This document shows, piece after piece, positions 11,782 to 23,299 of a stretch of DNA of 64,000 nucleotides; positions within the stretch are counted from its first letter, which is position 1; each line of letters starts with the position of its first letter. The DNA is from Aphelocoma coerulescens (Eukaryota > Chordata > Aves > Passeriformes > Corvidae). The DNA is taken from the NCBI RefSeq assembly GCF_041296385.1, contig NC_091020.1, positions 28,081,001-28,145,000 of the forward strand, read 5' to 3'. Both the position numbers and the translations under genes were made by a program. The notes beneath the pieces were generated by a model. That model had not been told where the DNA came from. It did no database searches and saw nothing but the letters and a program-made list of their open reading frames with translations.

Positions 11782-12609
11782 GCACATCTTTTCTTTAAAC
11801 CTGTCAGATCATTTCAGTATTTCAAATCCGAGGAAAACAGCCTGCCTGCTGCTGTATTTGAAGTTGTAATGGTGTCAAAAAGTCACGACTGACTGACAGC
11901 CGTCAGTCCCAGAGGAGCTCATTAAATCATAAAAACTTGACAAGGAAATAATTGAGCATCACTGGCAACTTGGCGCCTGTTTAGACGTTTTTATTTTCTT
12001 TCATTATTAGTCCCCACCATTACGTTCATTAACAAATTGCATTAAACAACTGTTAAGGGCTAATGATTTGTTTATCGCTTTTTTTTATTATTATTATTAT
12101 TATTTAAACATTAGCTGCGTCATGTGGTACCTCAGCAGCCTCATACTATCATCTGACTGAATATTTTTCCACTCAGAGCTCTGGGTACTGCTGGAATATG
12201 AAATAGATTATTCATTACCCTCCTCTTTGCCACTGATTTGGTTTCATGTAGCGTCTTCCACAGAGAAAGATGAAAACTTGTCAAAAATAGGTTATATCTT
12301 ATTCTAAGGGCAACAATAGCAGCAGGTACAGGCACACTTTAATATTTAATTAAGGCTGATGTTAACCCCTTTAAATGACTTTAGCTGTGAGTAATATTCA
12401 AGTGCAGAAGAGAAAAATAATGGTACTTAATTTGCAAACTGTACAGCAGGCATTCATCTTCGAGTTACTAGCAAATTTATAGAATAATTTTAAATAATGA
12501 AATTTCCAATCATAAATATTTATATCCACTTTTTTTTTTTTTCTTTTTTTACATAGTCATAAATGAACCACTTTTGCACACATTCTAAATAAAAAAAAAT
12601 CCATGTCCC

Positions 12610-15600
12610 TTTCTTTTTTTGTTTTGAACTGCACCACTCAATTTCAAAATCTGGTAGGACTTTGTAGGGGGGGAAAGAGCTACATGTGGATCCCCAGTAA
12701 AGTTGTTAGCTGTGGTAATGACTTACACAGTTCTGTTTCTAGCAACTTGACAGCTTATGATAAACTCAAGGAGGATGTGGGCTCAGCCTTTTTTTTTTTG
12801 GAGGGGACAGCATGTGTTTTGGAATTTTTTTGGTTTTTGTATGAAACCATGGGAAGATTTTGTTTTGAAACAGATAAAAATAACTCCTACTTTTTATAGG
12901 AAAAAAAGTATTTATCTCTAAGTATATTTTCTCTGTATAGTTGCAGTTGTTGGTTGTAAATAATCCTCTTATGGAAGGAGAAGCTTCAGGAGAATTTTAA
13001 GATGGTAAAAAAAGAAACGGTCCAAGGCAGGGTACGTGTTAGGCTCCCTTTGCTTTATAATAGTCAGTCTTTGATCTTTTCTTATTCAGTACATCTGAAT
13101 GCAGTTTGCATTCGGTGGGTCCCTGTGCAGGGATGACGGCAGAAATGGCGAGCAAGGTGCGATGACGTATCACAGGATGCTGCAGAGCAAATCCATCCAA
13201 ATCAACGAAGGTCCCTTGCACTTTCCTGGGATAATTTGTCACTTCTGGAGTCACGTGGGGAAAGAGGCATGTAGCAGGTGAATATTTCATCAACTACTGC
13301 CTGGCAGTGGGTTTTTCATGCGTGTTAAGCAGCGGCACACTGGCTCTTCACTGTGCCCACAGCCTGGCCTGGGTGCACAGTCCCAGCCTGTGCATGTCGG
13401 GAAACAGAAGTGCACATTGAGAAACACTTTAGCATCTTCCACTACTGTCTTTTATTTGTCACACATAAATAATGAAGGCATCTACAGGAAGGGGGGCTGG
13501 GGGGAAAAGAGCTTATACGCTGAGAACCAGTGAACTTGTGCACTCTTCATCCCTTCATCCAAACAACTGCCTTTGGCATGAATAACGGCGCAGCTGATAT
13601 GAAGCTCCGTATTGATCTGTTGCTCAGGAAGGTCCACTGGTAGTTCCTTGGACTTTTCCTGAAGGTATGGCTGTAACAGGTCAGTACTATTGGGATCTGT
13701 TGCTTCTGTCTCCATCTCTCATCAGACAAGTTCTACAGGGACAGACACAGAGAAGGGGAGCTCCCAGCCCTTGCTCTGTGGTTCTCTGTCTCTCACTAAC
13801 ATACAGATGTGATTACCTCTCCAGGTTGGAAAACCTGCTTGGGAGATTGTTGTGCACAAGTATAAGTAAAATGGTGTCTGCAGCTGGAGGGGCATCCCCA
13901 GGTGGATTTGGGAATAGTCTGCTTTTCCCTAGGCAACAATAATTTGGTAAAAAACCCTAGATAACCTACAAATGTTGCCTATTCTGTGGGGTAGGTTAAG
14001 CGTGAGGAGTTGTGTCACCCACAGCTGGTATCTCTCCACCACCCAGGCACTGTGGTGTGCTGCAGATTTATCCTGCAATTATGGCAGTGCAGCCTGGGTG
14101 TTCCCTCAGTGTTTTGGCTTATCACAAGAAGAGATACCAGGTCGTAGTTGTGGCATAACTGATGAAGGATGTGGACTCTGTAAGCCAGTGTCAGGTTTCT
14201 CACGAGGCCGGTGCCTGTTCATTGATGGGATGTTCGGGAGCGTGCAAAGTGAAGGCATTGGCTGGATATCTGTCCTGCCAGAAAGCAGTGTTGGAAAGTG
14301 GAAACATTTTCGAGGGCCTTAAGTGGTTCTGAGCCATTAAACTCTGTACAGGAAAGGGGCTGTCCCTGCTGTCCTGTGGCCAGAGAGGTCTGGAGCAGGC
14401 TGCCAAGCCTGCATTGCCAGCATTATGTGTGCATCCTGCTGGCTGCCATGTTGTGACTGCTCTCCTGGACCAAACCCAAAGAAAACCTTCTACTGCTGCT
14501 TCTTTGTTCAGTTGCTTTCTCTGTTCAGACCCATGACCTTGTCCGGTCAGCACTGTCCCCAGTGAACATGATTGCTGCTTCTGTGGATTTAATGAACTTT
14601 CCAGTTCTCTTCTGTAGCCAGCTAAGTAACATTGCCTGTTGCCTGAGCTGCATGTCCTGCCTGCATGTATTTGTCTGTACATACTCCTTTTGTTGATACT
14701 GCTTGCAGGAGTTGCAGCCAGGCATGCCTTCCAAGGCAGCAAAAAAATACCCTATGAGTTTACCATACCACTAGAAAACTTGCTTATAAATAAAAAATAA
14801 TATTTAATCTTCTCTTCTTAGAAGAAACAGGCTTATGTATTTGCTCTGTCTTGTTTGATGAATTTGTCTTCCCTGCCAAGTTGGAGCCTTTGACCAAATT
14901 CAGCCAAATGTAATAGAAGAGCAGAGCTCTCAAAAATTTCTTTTGGTTTCAGGAAAATGAGCAGCCAAGAGGAGAGATGTCCCACTGGTGTCCTCACCGA
15001 GAAAGGCTGCAGCATGACATCCACCCAAATTGGACACTACCTGGGAGGGAGAAATTATAAATGCCTCTCTCCCCAGGAAAAGTTCACATCCCATTTAGAT
15101 ACTAGAGAATCCAACCCTGAGGAAACAAGACCTCATTAGTGTCATTGCTGGAGGAACTACTTAAGTAAAAGACAACAGAGTTAAGAGCATTGTTATGTAG
15201 GCCTTTGTTCCTTACACCTGGTCATTTCCATTGATGTAAAATGTCATCTTTCTGATCTGGTAGCATTTTGCACCCACTTTAGACAAGTATTCCTGGCCAG
15301 CTGAGGAGGTGAAGAGCAGGGAAGAATCAGACCTTATTACCAAGGTAATTACAGCCTCACCTGCCCATCAGGCGAAGGGTGTACACTTCTATTAGCCAGG
15401 GCTCCCACAAAGAGAACAAAGGCTGGCTGGAAAGTGGGAGCCACCCAGGGAGCATCCCTGTGTCCAGCTACACCACTCTGGGGCAGCAGACCTGCTGGGG
15501 AGGTCATGACCACAGGCTCCCGCATTGCCTGTCTCCTGCCTGCTTTCCTGGCCTTAAATCCAACTTGCCTCAGCAATACTGGTGAGGGCCATGAGATGGG

Positions 15601-16000
15601 GAGACTAAAACAGGGAACAGTACCACCACTGAGGAAAGCAGCTCTCAGTTAAAATGCTGAAGGAGGTAGGGGGTGGCTTTCAAAGCTTGTCTCAGCAACT
15701 AGCCTAATTCTATTTTCAAAAGCCACTGTTGAGTGCTTTTGAAAATTTCATCCTAGATGCTTGGCTCAAAGACCTTAACCAAAGATTTTTTTTTTCTCTG
15801 CTATACAAAAGCTAAATATAAACCAACGTTATTGAACAAAAACCTAACAAAACCCCTGTTGCAGGTCTAGAAAAATCTTTACTCAGAAAATCAAATTATT
15901 GGAGACCAGCATCTGAAGTGTCCTTCAGTTTTGGATGCCTCTTGTTTTGTGTACACAGTTTGGTGTACAAAAAAAATATTTCTAACAGCAAATATTTGCT
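12610..16000. other. Intergenic sequence without recognisable gene
   Basis: No spliced-gene signature or named repeat was found. A short CpG-bearing patch at about 13120-13175 includes a CRE-like TGACGTAT (13163-13170). The longest open frame, 180 codons on the minus strand at 14200-14742, shows low-complexity mixed composition without domains and is treated as chance. Confidence 0.55.
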
Positions 16001-16050
16001 TTCTGTTCTTTTTGTCTTTTCCTATTTGCCTTTTGTTCTCCTGCCCTCAG

Positions 16051-16130
16051 AAAATCAAGACCTGAATGTCTCCAGATTAGCAGCTGAAGTTGCTTTAGAA
16101 CACGTGGATCAACCTATTTTACCCATACAA
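16051..16130 (+). other. Candidate unannotated internal exon (80 bp)
   Basis: A textbook-like acceptor (T/C-rich tract from about 16008, then CCCTCAG ending at 16050) and a good donor (CAA|GTAGGT at 16131) bracket 80 bases that are open in one frame. Two leftover bases are followed by 26 codons with an amphipathic, coding-like composition (for example VSRLAAEVALEHVDQ). I do not recognise the peptide, and it is not part of VTI1A or TCF7L2 as I know them. It could be a lineage-specific or lncRNA exon, or a chance match. It lies just upstream of a MIR-like SINE. Confidence 0.25.
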
Positions 16131-16179
16131 GTAGGTGCATATGTGTGTCTGCTGCTTGAACAGAGTCTTAATGACTTTT

Positions 16180-16350
16180 CCACTGATTGCCTGTGGACCA
16201 CAGGCAAGTAATAAAGCTGGCCTGGGCCTCAGTTTACCCACCACAACTTCATTAATGCTAACCTACCTCACGAGGTGGTGTAATGTTTAATATATAATGT
16301 GCTCTGTAATCCCTGGATTAAATGTATTATGTAAGTGAAAAGCACCCATT
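16180..16350 (+). mobile_element. MIR-like (CORE-SINE) fragment, sense
   Basis: The order of motifs follows the MIR 3' half: a GGCAAGTAA-like segment, CTGGGCCTCAGTTTACCCACC, then CCTACCTCACGAGGTGGTGTAATG, then a TAATGT...GTAAGTGAAAAGCACC tail. Known MIR consensus reads GGCAAGTCAC, CCTCAGTTTCCCCA, CTACCTCACAGGGT and GTAAAGCAC at the same places. It is heavily diverged, as expected for an ancient amniote SINE. Confidence 0.65.
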
Positions 16351-16399
16351 TGATGTGTGTGTAAATGCCGCAGTATTATAGGTAGGAGGGTCATTTGGG

Positions 16400-18400
16400 T
16401 GTAAGTGTAATACAAGCGCTGGCAAAAGGCAAAAGGGATTCCATTCTATTGACTTATTTTTAAAGAGCTTTTTATTTACTGAAATGCTCTGGACACCCAG
16501 AAAGAGAGACATTCCTCACTAAGCAGCTCTGCTGTTTCATCTGTCTTGGAGTGCTTTGATAAATGGATTGAAACTTGTCAGCTTTTCCTGTAGTTTCTGA
16601 GACTCCCTCTGGAAACTCTGTTGAAATGTTATTATTGTAACTTCTTAGAGCACTACTTAATGAATTGTAACAGATATCCCTGCGAGTCCCACGGATGCTG
16701 TGAGGACTGCACTTCCTCTCCTTCCCGCAGCGGGAGCAAACCAGTGCCAGGCAAACACATGGTCCCCAGCCACCCACAGCAGCTGGGCTGTCACAGGGAC
16801 AGCACTTCTCACCTTCATAAGGCTTCAGCCCCAGCCGTGTGTCCTGGCCGTGTGGTCAGCAGGGCTCCAGGGACATAGGACATAGCCAGATATCACTTGA
16901 GTTGGAGATTAATTTTATCTTTTAAGAACCTTAAGGAGGACAATGAATTAGTGTGGGCTTAGTTCAGTGTTGGTTATTTCCTCTGTGTCTAGGATGAGAT
17001 GTTTTGGCTTGCACGCAGGGCCTGAGCTGTCCTGCAGCTTGGACTGGTGACTTGGGTGCAGTTGGGCAGTCTGAGCTCACACTGCCCACAGGTGTCACCT
17101 GCCCTCAGAGCAGCTCTTTCTCAGGCGCTCAATGGTTATGTGATGTTACCACAGGGGCGCATGAGATGGATGGAGCAGGGTGTGGCACCTCCTCTGAAGC
17201 ACAGGACTGACCCAGTAGCTCTGCTTGAGAAAATCTGCAGAGAGGGTGGTCAGAGGTGCCTGACAGGGACACATCTATAGTGTGGAACTAGAAGGTAGAA
17301 AGAAGTCAACCATCTTGGGGTCATCTTGGACCCCAGTAATGTCCTACCCTGTTGTGTCCCACAGTGGAGCAATGGGATGCCATGGTGACCTCTTACCTCC
17401 AACCTATTCAAAGGAATCTTGTTCCTCCTCTGCTCTCTCTGAAGGGGTGGTGTGACCCCTGATACACTTGGTTTGGCAGCTTGGTTGTGCTTGGGTAGGC
17501 TCAAAGATCCTTGTCCTGATGCAAGGGTCACTTGAGAGTTTAGAAGATTTTTATTTTTTTTTTTTTAAACCTTCTAACTGGGTTTCAGTTGTCCTTGTTT
17601 GTGTAAGAATACAAAACTGAGCTGTTGATACTCAGGTTGTCATGAGGTGCAAGATGGCCAAATGCACACCCCCCACAGCATCACAGCTGTGCCCCTTGCC
17701 CTGTGTGGTTTGCCCACAGTAGTCAGTGCTGCCCATCTCCATCTTATTTTTCTTGTGAAAAATAGGAGTGTGCCTCCAAATATGAATGTGGGTCATCCTG
17801 AGTGAGGTCTTCAGGAAGAGAGGAGGGAAATTTTGAAGAAGGTCATGGCCCATATGGTGTAGGATCAAGAACTGTGAGGCAACTGGTTATAGGCCACTTC
17901 TCCCCAGCAAGGCCTCGGAGGTGCCTCCATTGCCCTCAGCACTCTGAGGCCATCTTTGATTGTTCTCAGCCTTTTATTTCACTTTTTATTAACATTTTGC
18001 ATATTAAAATTTGTGTAGGCAGCCAGAAGAGAGCAGCATCTACACAATACTTGATGCAATGGAGAGGATTAGGAATCAGTGGCTCAGTTCTTTGGGACCT
18101 GAACTGGGGGGCTGTGGGGTTGGTAAAGTATCCTTTCTTTACACTACATTGGTACTTCCAATTTCTTTTTGTGTGTCCTCACTAAAATACAACCTAGGTC
18201 CAATACTGACTTGTGGTCTCAGCTGATTGTTTCAAAAAATTAACTATAACCAGGGTTACCTTGGAGTTTTTGCTGAGCTGTTCACATTTGCTTTTAAAGC
18301 TTCTTCCCTCTTCTCATCCAGCCCAAACCTCTTACTTCCCATACCTAGGTACAGTGATGCCAAAGTAAGAAATTATTTTCAAGATAACAACTAGTGAATT
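16400..18400. other. Intergenic sequence without recognisable gene
   Basis: Moderately GC-richer DNA (16680-17500) with short overlapping ORFs but no domain, splice pair or repeat that I can name. Confidence 0.55.
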
Positions 18401-18440
18401 GGGATTTTTCAGCTGCCCTTGTGTGAAATTCCTCCAGTAT

Positions 18441-18491
18441 TTTTATTCACAAAAGATTTGTGAATAAAAGGTTTGCTCCGTGAAGCAAACC
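18441..18491. repeat. Two abutting perfect hairpins
   Basis: The first stem is 13 bp (18441-18453 with 18457-18469; TTTTATTCACAAA and its complement) around a 3-base loop. The second stem begins at the very next base: 8 bp (GGTTTGCT at 18470-18477 with AGCAAACC at 18484-18491) around a 6-base loop. Both are mismatch-free. This could be a small palindromic element or a local template-switch product; no function is known. Confidence 0.9.
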
Positions 18492-18939
18492 TACTAAAGT
18501 TGCCTCTGTTTGTTCCTCTCAAAGTGAAATTATCCATGTGTTCTTGTCCCCCGTAAGATCCTGGAGGGAACTCTCTGTGCACACACATTGACACATCTTT
18601 GATGCATTCCACACGAGCCAGTGAAATTACACCAGAAATATGAATTTTAGCCCACGCAGTGTGTGCATGCTGTCCTGTCCACACAGGATATACACAGACA
18701 CACCCTGGCAAACCTTTCCATTTAAATTTCAGAATAAGCCATTCAAGACAATATGATTCCCTTCATGACTGTGTTCTGTACACTTTTCTCAAAAGCAAAA
18801 GGGTGTACTGCGAATTGTACCACTTTGGAAAAATATTTGACGTGGGTTTAATTGTTTTGAATATTGGGGTTTTTGAAATCTCAGTAATTGTCATGATTGC
18901 TGTGTGTAACAGAAATTAGAACGAAGCCTGTGTTTTGGC

Positions 18940-19260
18940 TTTGAAGCTACCTACTTCTAAGACTACATTTTTTTAAGTTTTCTTTTTAAGGTGCTTCTTT
19001 GTGCCCCAGCTAAACTTTCCCCAGATTACATGTTAGCTATCATAGCTGTTCTATAGTTAGATTTTAATCAGCCTCCGTACACACTAATGTTAAACACTGA
19101 AAGAGCTACTAATTAATCGCCTTTCTGTGTGTAACAGAGAGATAAATATCCATCCCGGAGGAATTGTAATTTCATGGTTTCTAATGATGGTTAGATTACA
19201 TTATCTGGATCACTTAGGCTGTGGGTGTCATAAAAAATGCTCAAAGTCATTTATATTCAG
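18940..19260. promoter_or_regulatory. Candidate conserved non-coding block
   Basis: Repeat-poor, AT-rich sequence with TAATTAATCG, AGATAA (GATA-type) and several ATTA cores, without an open frame. It resembles other vertebrate non-coding conserved elements in texture. No alignment was available. Confidence 0.3.
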
Positions 19261-19969
19261 TTTAATTTTTTTTTTAACTTTGTAAGCCTGAGAAAATAAT
19301 GCGGTGTTAGCAAGTCTGTTTCATATTTTAGTTAAATATACCTTTGTTGCACTGACTGAATGGATTCAGATGACAGTGACAAACTCAGTTCTTTTCTATT
19401 TAACATGCACCTTCTGCAATCAAATTAACAATGTACAAATCTTCATCAGGCTGCTGCAGAAGGATCTGTTGAATTCCTCAGCGTTGTTGAGCTTTGGGGA
19501 AAGGTTTTCTTTTTGGATGTCCATTTGCAATGAGTGTTTTCTGCTAATTCTTGTGTGTTCTGTAAAGTCTCAGTTGTCTGTCTTGAACCAAGAATTAACT
19601 GGGCTTTTGGATTGTATCTGGCTCAAATAAAATAATACAATCCAAGAGCAGTGTGAACCTCTCATTTTCCCCTCCCCACTTCTGACTGATTGGAGTCCAT
19701 GCATGACTTGGGCTCCTGCACATCTGCATCCATGTCACACTTAAATTTGGTAGTCACAAGAATATTAAAAAAAAATCCTACTCCATGTGTACATTGTACT
19801 AGCTAATAGTTGCGTATTTTGAAATTCGGCTCATTCATATTTAAAAGGCTGAGTCTTCTTTGAACTGCTGTGTTGGAGGGGGAAGTTAATTGTTTCTGAA
19901 TGAGGATGATACTCCCTTTCCATATCAATTATGTGTACTGCTCCGAATTATCAATAATGCTCTCTCCCA

Positions 19970-20095
19970 AACTCCGCCGGTTGCAGTTCCGCACCAGGCA
20001 CGTGCACTCGCATGAAGTTGCCCGGGCTCCAGGGCTGCAGCCCCTCCCTGCATCCGCTGGGAGCCAGACGTGGGAGGGAACCCCAGAGGAGCAAG
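19970..20095 (+). promoter_or_regulatory. Small CpG cluster ending in a splice-donor match
   Basis: About ten CpG sites fall in 130 bases of otherwise CpG-poor DNA, including CCGCCGG, CCCGGG and an E-box CACGTG at 19999-20004. The patch ends in GCAAG|GTGAGA (donor at 20096), a strong 5' splice-site match. Together these look like a possible first exon of an unannotated transcript or a small promoter/enhancer. There is no TATA box and no recognisable protein. Confidence 0.25.
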
Positions 20096-20099
20096 GTGA

Positions 20100-22750
20100 G
20101 ATGAAGAAATGCAGTATTTCCAAGAGAGAGTTTGTCACCAGTTAGCTAAAATTGCTTCTGAAGTTTTGCTGGCAACTGTTTTACATGTCTGACTTGGTGA
20201 CGAAGGAACTGTACTATCTTAATAGAGAACTCCAGAACTTCAGAAGGGTTTCTCCTTGTTTGAATGCACAGCACAATGAATTTGTACCCACAGAGCATTC
20301 ACCACTTACATTTCAAAACCTACAGCACACTAAACGTGAAACTTTTGTTCAAATTTCAAGGATTTTGATAGCCCAAGTGAATAGACACTGCCTATTGATT
20401 TTTCCCTTACAATGACTCTTGGATAACCTATTTTCTCATTTATTTTTAACGACAGCTCATGAGATTTTACAGCAATTCTGCCCAACCTCCTAATATCAAA
20501 ATCCCTCCTTGACCCTGAAAATTGTAATTCTGCTATAGATCACAGCTGCTGAATATTACCTTTTACTAAGCTGGTTAAATAAAATATGTCCAAATCACTA
20601 GATCCCACAGGCCATGACTGCAATTCTAATTATACAGGGTCTGTATTTCTGCTCTACAGTACAGAAAAGCACAGCTTTCTCTGAGTCCACACCAAAGTGT
20701 GGGAATCCAGAATATTGGTTCTAGTTTTGAATTTGAAAAAAAAAGAAAAGTTACAGTGCTCTTCAATGATTTTCCTGTAAAACTTTTACAAGGGAACCAA
20801 ACCCTTTTGATGTGTTCCATACAATAAAATGCTGTGTAAGTCTGGAGGACAGAAGCATGTGGTGAGAATTTTCTTGTGTCTGGGGGATGGGTGTATTTGA
20901 TGTGTACCCATTTCAAAATCAAAAAAAAAAAAAAAAAAAAAGTCTCTCACTACTCTTAGGCTGCATATTCTGCACAATGGCTCAGGAAACCAGTGTAAGG
21001 AAACTAATTCTGGCCATTAAACATATCCTTTCCCCTCCCACTGCTTATTCAAAGAGTGATCACATGCTCCCTGCTGCAAGTTACACCTTTATAGAATTTA
21101 GATATGGAAGAAAACTATTAGATTAGCCGTTCCACCTACTGGTGTGGGATTGTTCCCTGGAGAACCTTATTCATTAGTGCATCACTGCCTAACCTTGTGG
21201 GCACGCTGTGCCAAGAACATCTTGGTTTTGTTCTGCTTTTTCCTCTTGTCCTTTCCTCCTGGTGCTGAGGGCTGAGGGGGTAGTTTGGTGAGGAGAGTGG
21301 TGGAGAAGGTGGGATTCTTGTTTCATAGTCATGGTGGTTTGGATGCTTGAGTGTGTACGTACTTTTGTGTATGATGAGTTTGTATACTTTTTTAATTAGT
21401 ATCCAAGTGCAGAGGACCAGATGGGGAGTGATCTTATTCAACATACTCACTGTAAGATCTTCTGGAGCCCAGTGGTCTCCTACAGCAAATTACCTTCATG
21501 GCTTGCCCTGATTCTGCGATGTCCTCAGATGTAGCTTCCATTTTACTTTCTGCTTTCACTCTTCTGCGAGCAGATAGAGCCAAACTTTTAATTGCTTCTC
21601 TGCCAGGGAAGGCAGCTTGGCATTTTATTGCTTTTCCAGGACAGAAAGTTTTTATTTCAGTTGTTCTTTGGTCTGATCCCATAAAACTCTCAGCTTTCAG
21701 GGCAGCTGTGGGTGCTTGGCATGTCTCACAGTAGCGCCTGGTATCGGGTCACTGTCAGCTGGGTTTCCTGCTGCAAATTTTTCCTCTCAGAGCTTCATTT
21801 GTACCTTTTGTCCTGGTAACTTTTCTTAGCAATTCCCCTATCCAGAAACCCCGTGAGGACCTCAGCACCAGCCCCTTCTCTGGGGTCAGCCACTCATTAT
21901 TTAATAACCTGATTCAAACCCTCTATTGAAGCACCTTCAGTCCATCACTTTAGGCAAGTTTATTTGTTCCTGCCCTGTGGGAGCTGCCACCTCTCCCACT
22001 TTCTGGGCCCCTGTGGGTATTAACTCTGCACCACACTGCAGCTGTGCCTTTCCTCCTCAAGCCACCTGTACTACCTGCCCTAGGCACAAGCCTCTGCAAG
22101 GTTTCCAGAGGTGAAACCCAGGTCCAAAGAGGTCTGCACACAATCAGACATCTGCTGACCCCAGTGAGGACCATCATGAGACCAGCAGAGCCCAGACCAG
22201 GGACGGGGAGCCATCACCACACAGGATACACTGCATCCTTTGGAGATGCACTTCTGCTTTGTCTGAGGACCTGGTCCTTGGACCTTCGCTTCGGTTGATG
22301 GAGACTGGAAAAAGTGTGAGAAAGGGAGGGGAGCAAAGGCTGCCATTCTGCAGTTTCAAAGTTCTGGCTTCTGCCCTCAGACTGTAATAAATGGCTGCTG
22401 AGTTACTTGACATGGAGCTAAAGTCTGTAGGGTGAATTTTCAGAGCAACGCACAGGAAATTATATGCACAATTACTGTTGTTAACAGAGCCTGGGCATGT
22501 AACTCCCTGCACAGCAGGCTGGAAATCTTCCCCATGCATGTTTAATGGGGTTTGGGTTGCTACATTCCTGGGGCTGTGTCCCTTTTCTAATGCCTACTGT
22601 CCTGAATGAAACAAAGGAAGTACTGAAAGAGGTTTTCTTTTGCTGTTAAAAATAATATTCTCTTGATCTGCAGTTTTCCTCCAGTGCCAAAGCACTTCTT
22701 TCCTCACTCAGTGATCCCTTAACCTTTCTGTTCTGTGAGGGGGAAAAAAT
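20100..22750. other. Intergenic sequence without recognisable gene
   Basis: Ordinary mixed sequence with an A21 run at 20921-20941. The A run is not preceded by any gene-like or SINE-like body that I recognise, so it is not called a retrogene tail. Confidence 0.55.
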
Positions 22751-22753
22751 CAC

Positions 22754-22780
22754 TTATTTATTTATTTATTTATTTATTTA
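22754..22780. repeat. (TTTA)n microsatellite
   Basis: About seven TTTA/ATTT units in tandem, running into TATATATC. Confidence 0.95.
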
Positions 22781-23079
22781 TATATCTTCTAAATGTGTTC
22801 CACAAAATGTGCTCCTCGATGTTCATACAAATGAGTATATACATGTTCATGCAGGCAGCACAGTTATTCTAGAGATGGATGTTGTTGAAATAAGTGTAGG
22901 TCAAAACACAGAAAATATCTGTCTGAATCTTAATGTGTAAATGCTCCTGAGTAAATAATATATTTGCACATCTTTATAGAAAAATGAATTTTGTGTGCCA
23001 TTTCACTAATCAGGCATCTATTTCAAATGCCTCCCTGCTCAGGAGGTTTTTTATGTGGTATTTAAACTTCAGAACATTG

Positions 23080-23270
23080 TAAACTAGGAAGGGTCTGTAA
23101 ATTTGGGACTGTCTTTTGCTTCCACGCTGTTTATTTAGCTTTATGTGCCATAATTGTTTTCCTTTCCCATAAGGAAGGTTATCGTCTTATTCATCTAGAT
23201 CAATTCAAATGAACTTTAATTAACTTCAATAAAAATTAAACCACTCCTCTAAACTAACAGTTTTGCAGCT
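23080..23270. promoter_or_regulatory. Candidate conserved non-coding block
   Basis: AT-rich and repeat-poor, with clustered homeodomain-type cores (CATAATTG, CTTTAATTAACTT, AAAATTAAACC) and no open frame. Inferred from texture only. Confidence 0.28.
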
Positions 23271-23299
23271 ACAAGGAACTTATATTTGCAGCTGTGTCA

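Larger units (their letters stand above)
11260..12610. promoter_or_regulatory. Candidate conserved enhancer cluster
   Basis: This is the densest regulatory-looking block in the window. A full CRE palindrome TGACGTCA lies at 11371-11378 inside CTGACGTCAG. A TGACAG (MEIS/TGIF-type) motif sits in a small hairpin at 11887-11908. TAAT/ATTA and TTTATT (HOX/CDX-type) cores recur at 11920-12130, and AT-rich, repeat-poor sequence continues to about 12500. A purine/pyrimidine tract interrupts it at 11696-11781. There is no credible open frame. The call is inferred from texture and motif density; a cross-species alignment would decide it. Confidence 0.45.

Noticed and set aside
14200..14742. 180-codon antisense ORF
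   Set aside because: No recognisable domain, and it overlaps other ORFs on both strands. Composition is typical of GC-moderate non-coding DNA.
20921..20941. A21 run as a possible retrogene poly(A) tail
   Set aside because: No gene-like, SINE-like or LINE-like body was found upstream on the plus strand, and no flanking direct repeat was obvious.
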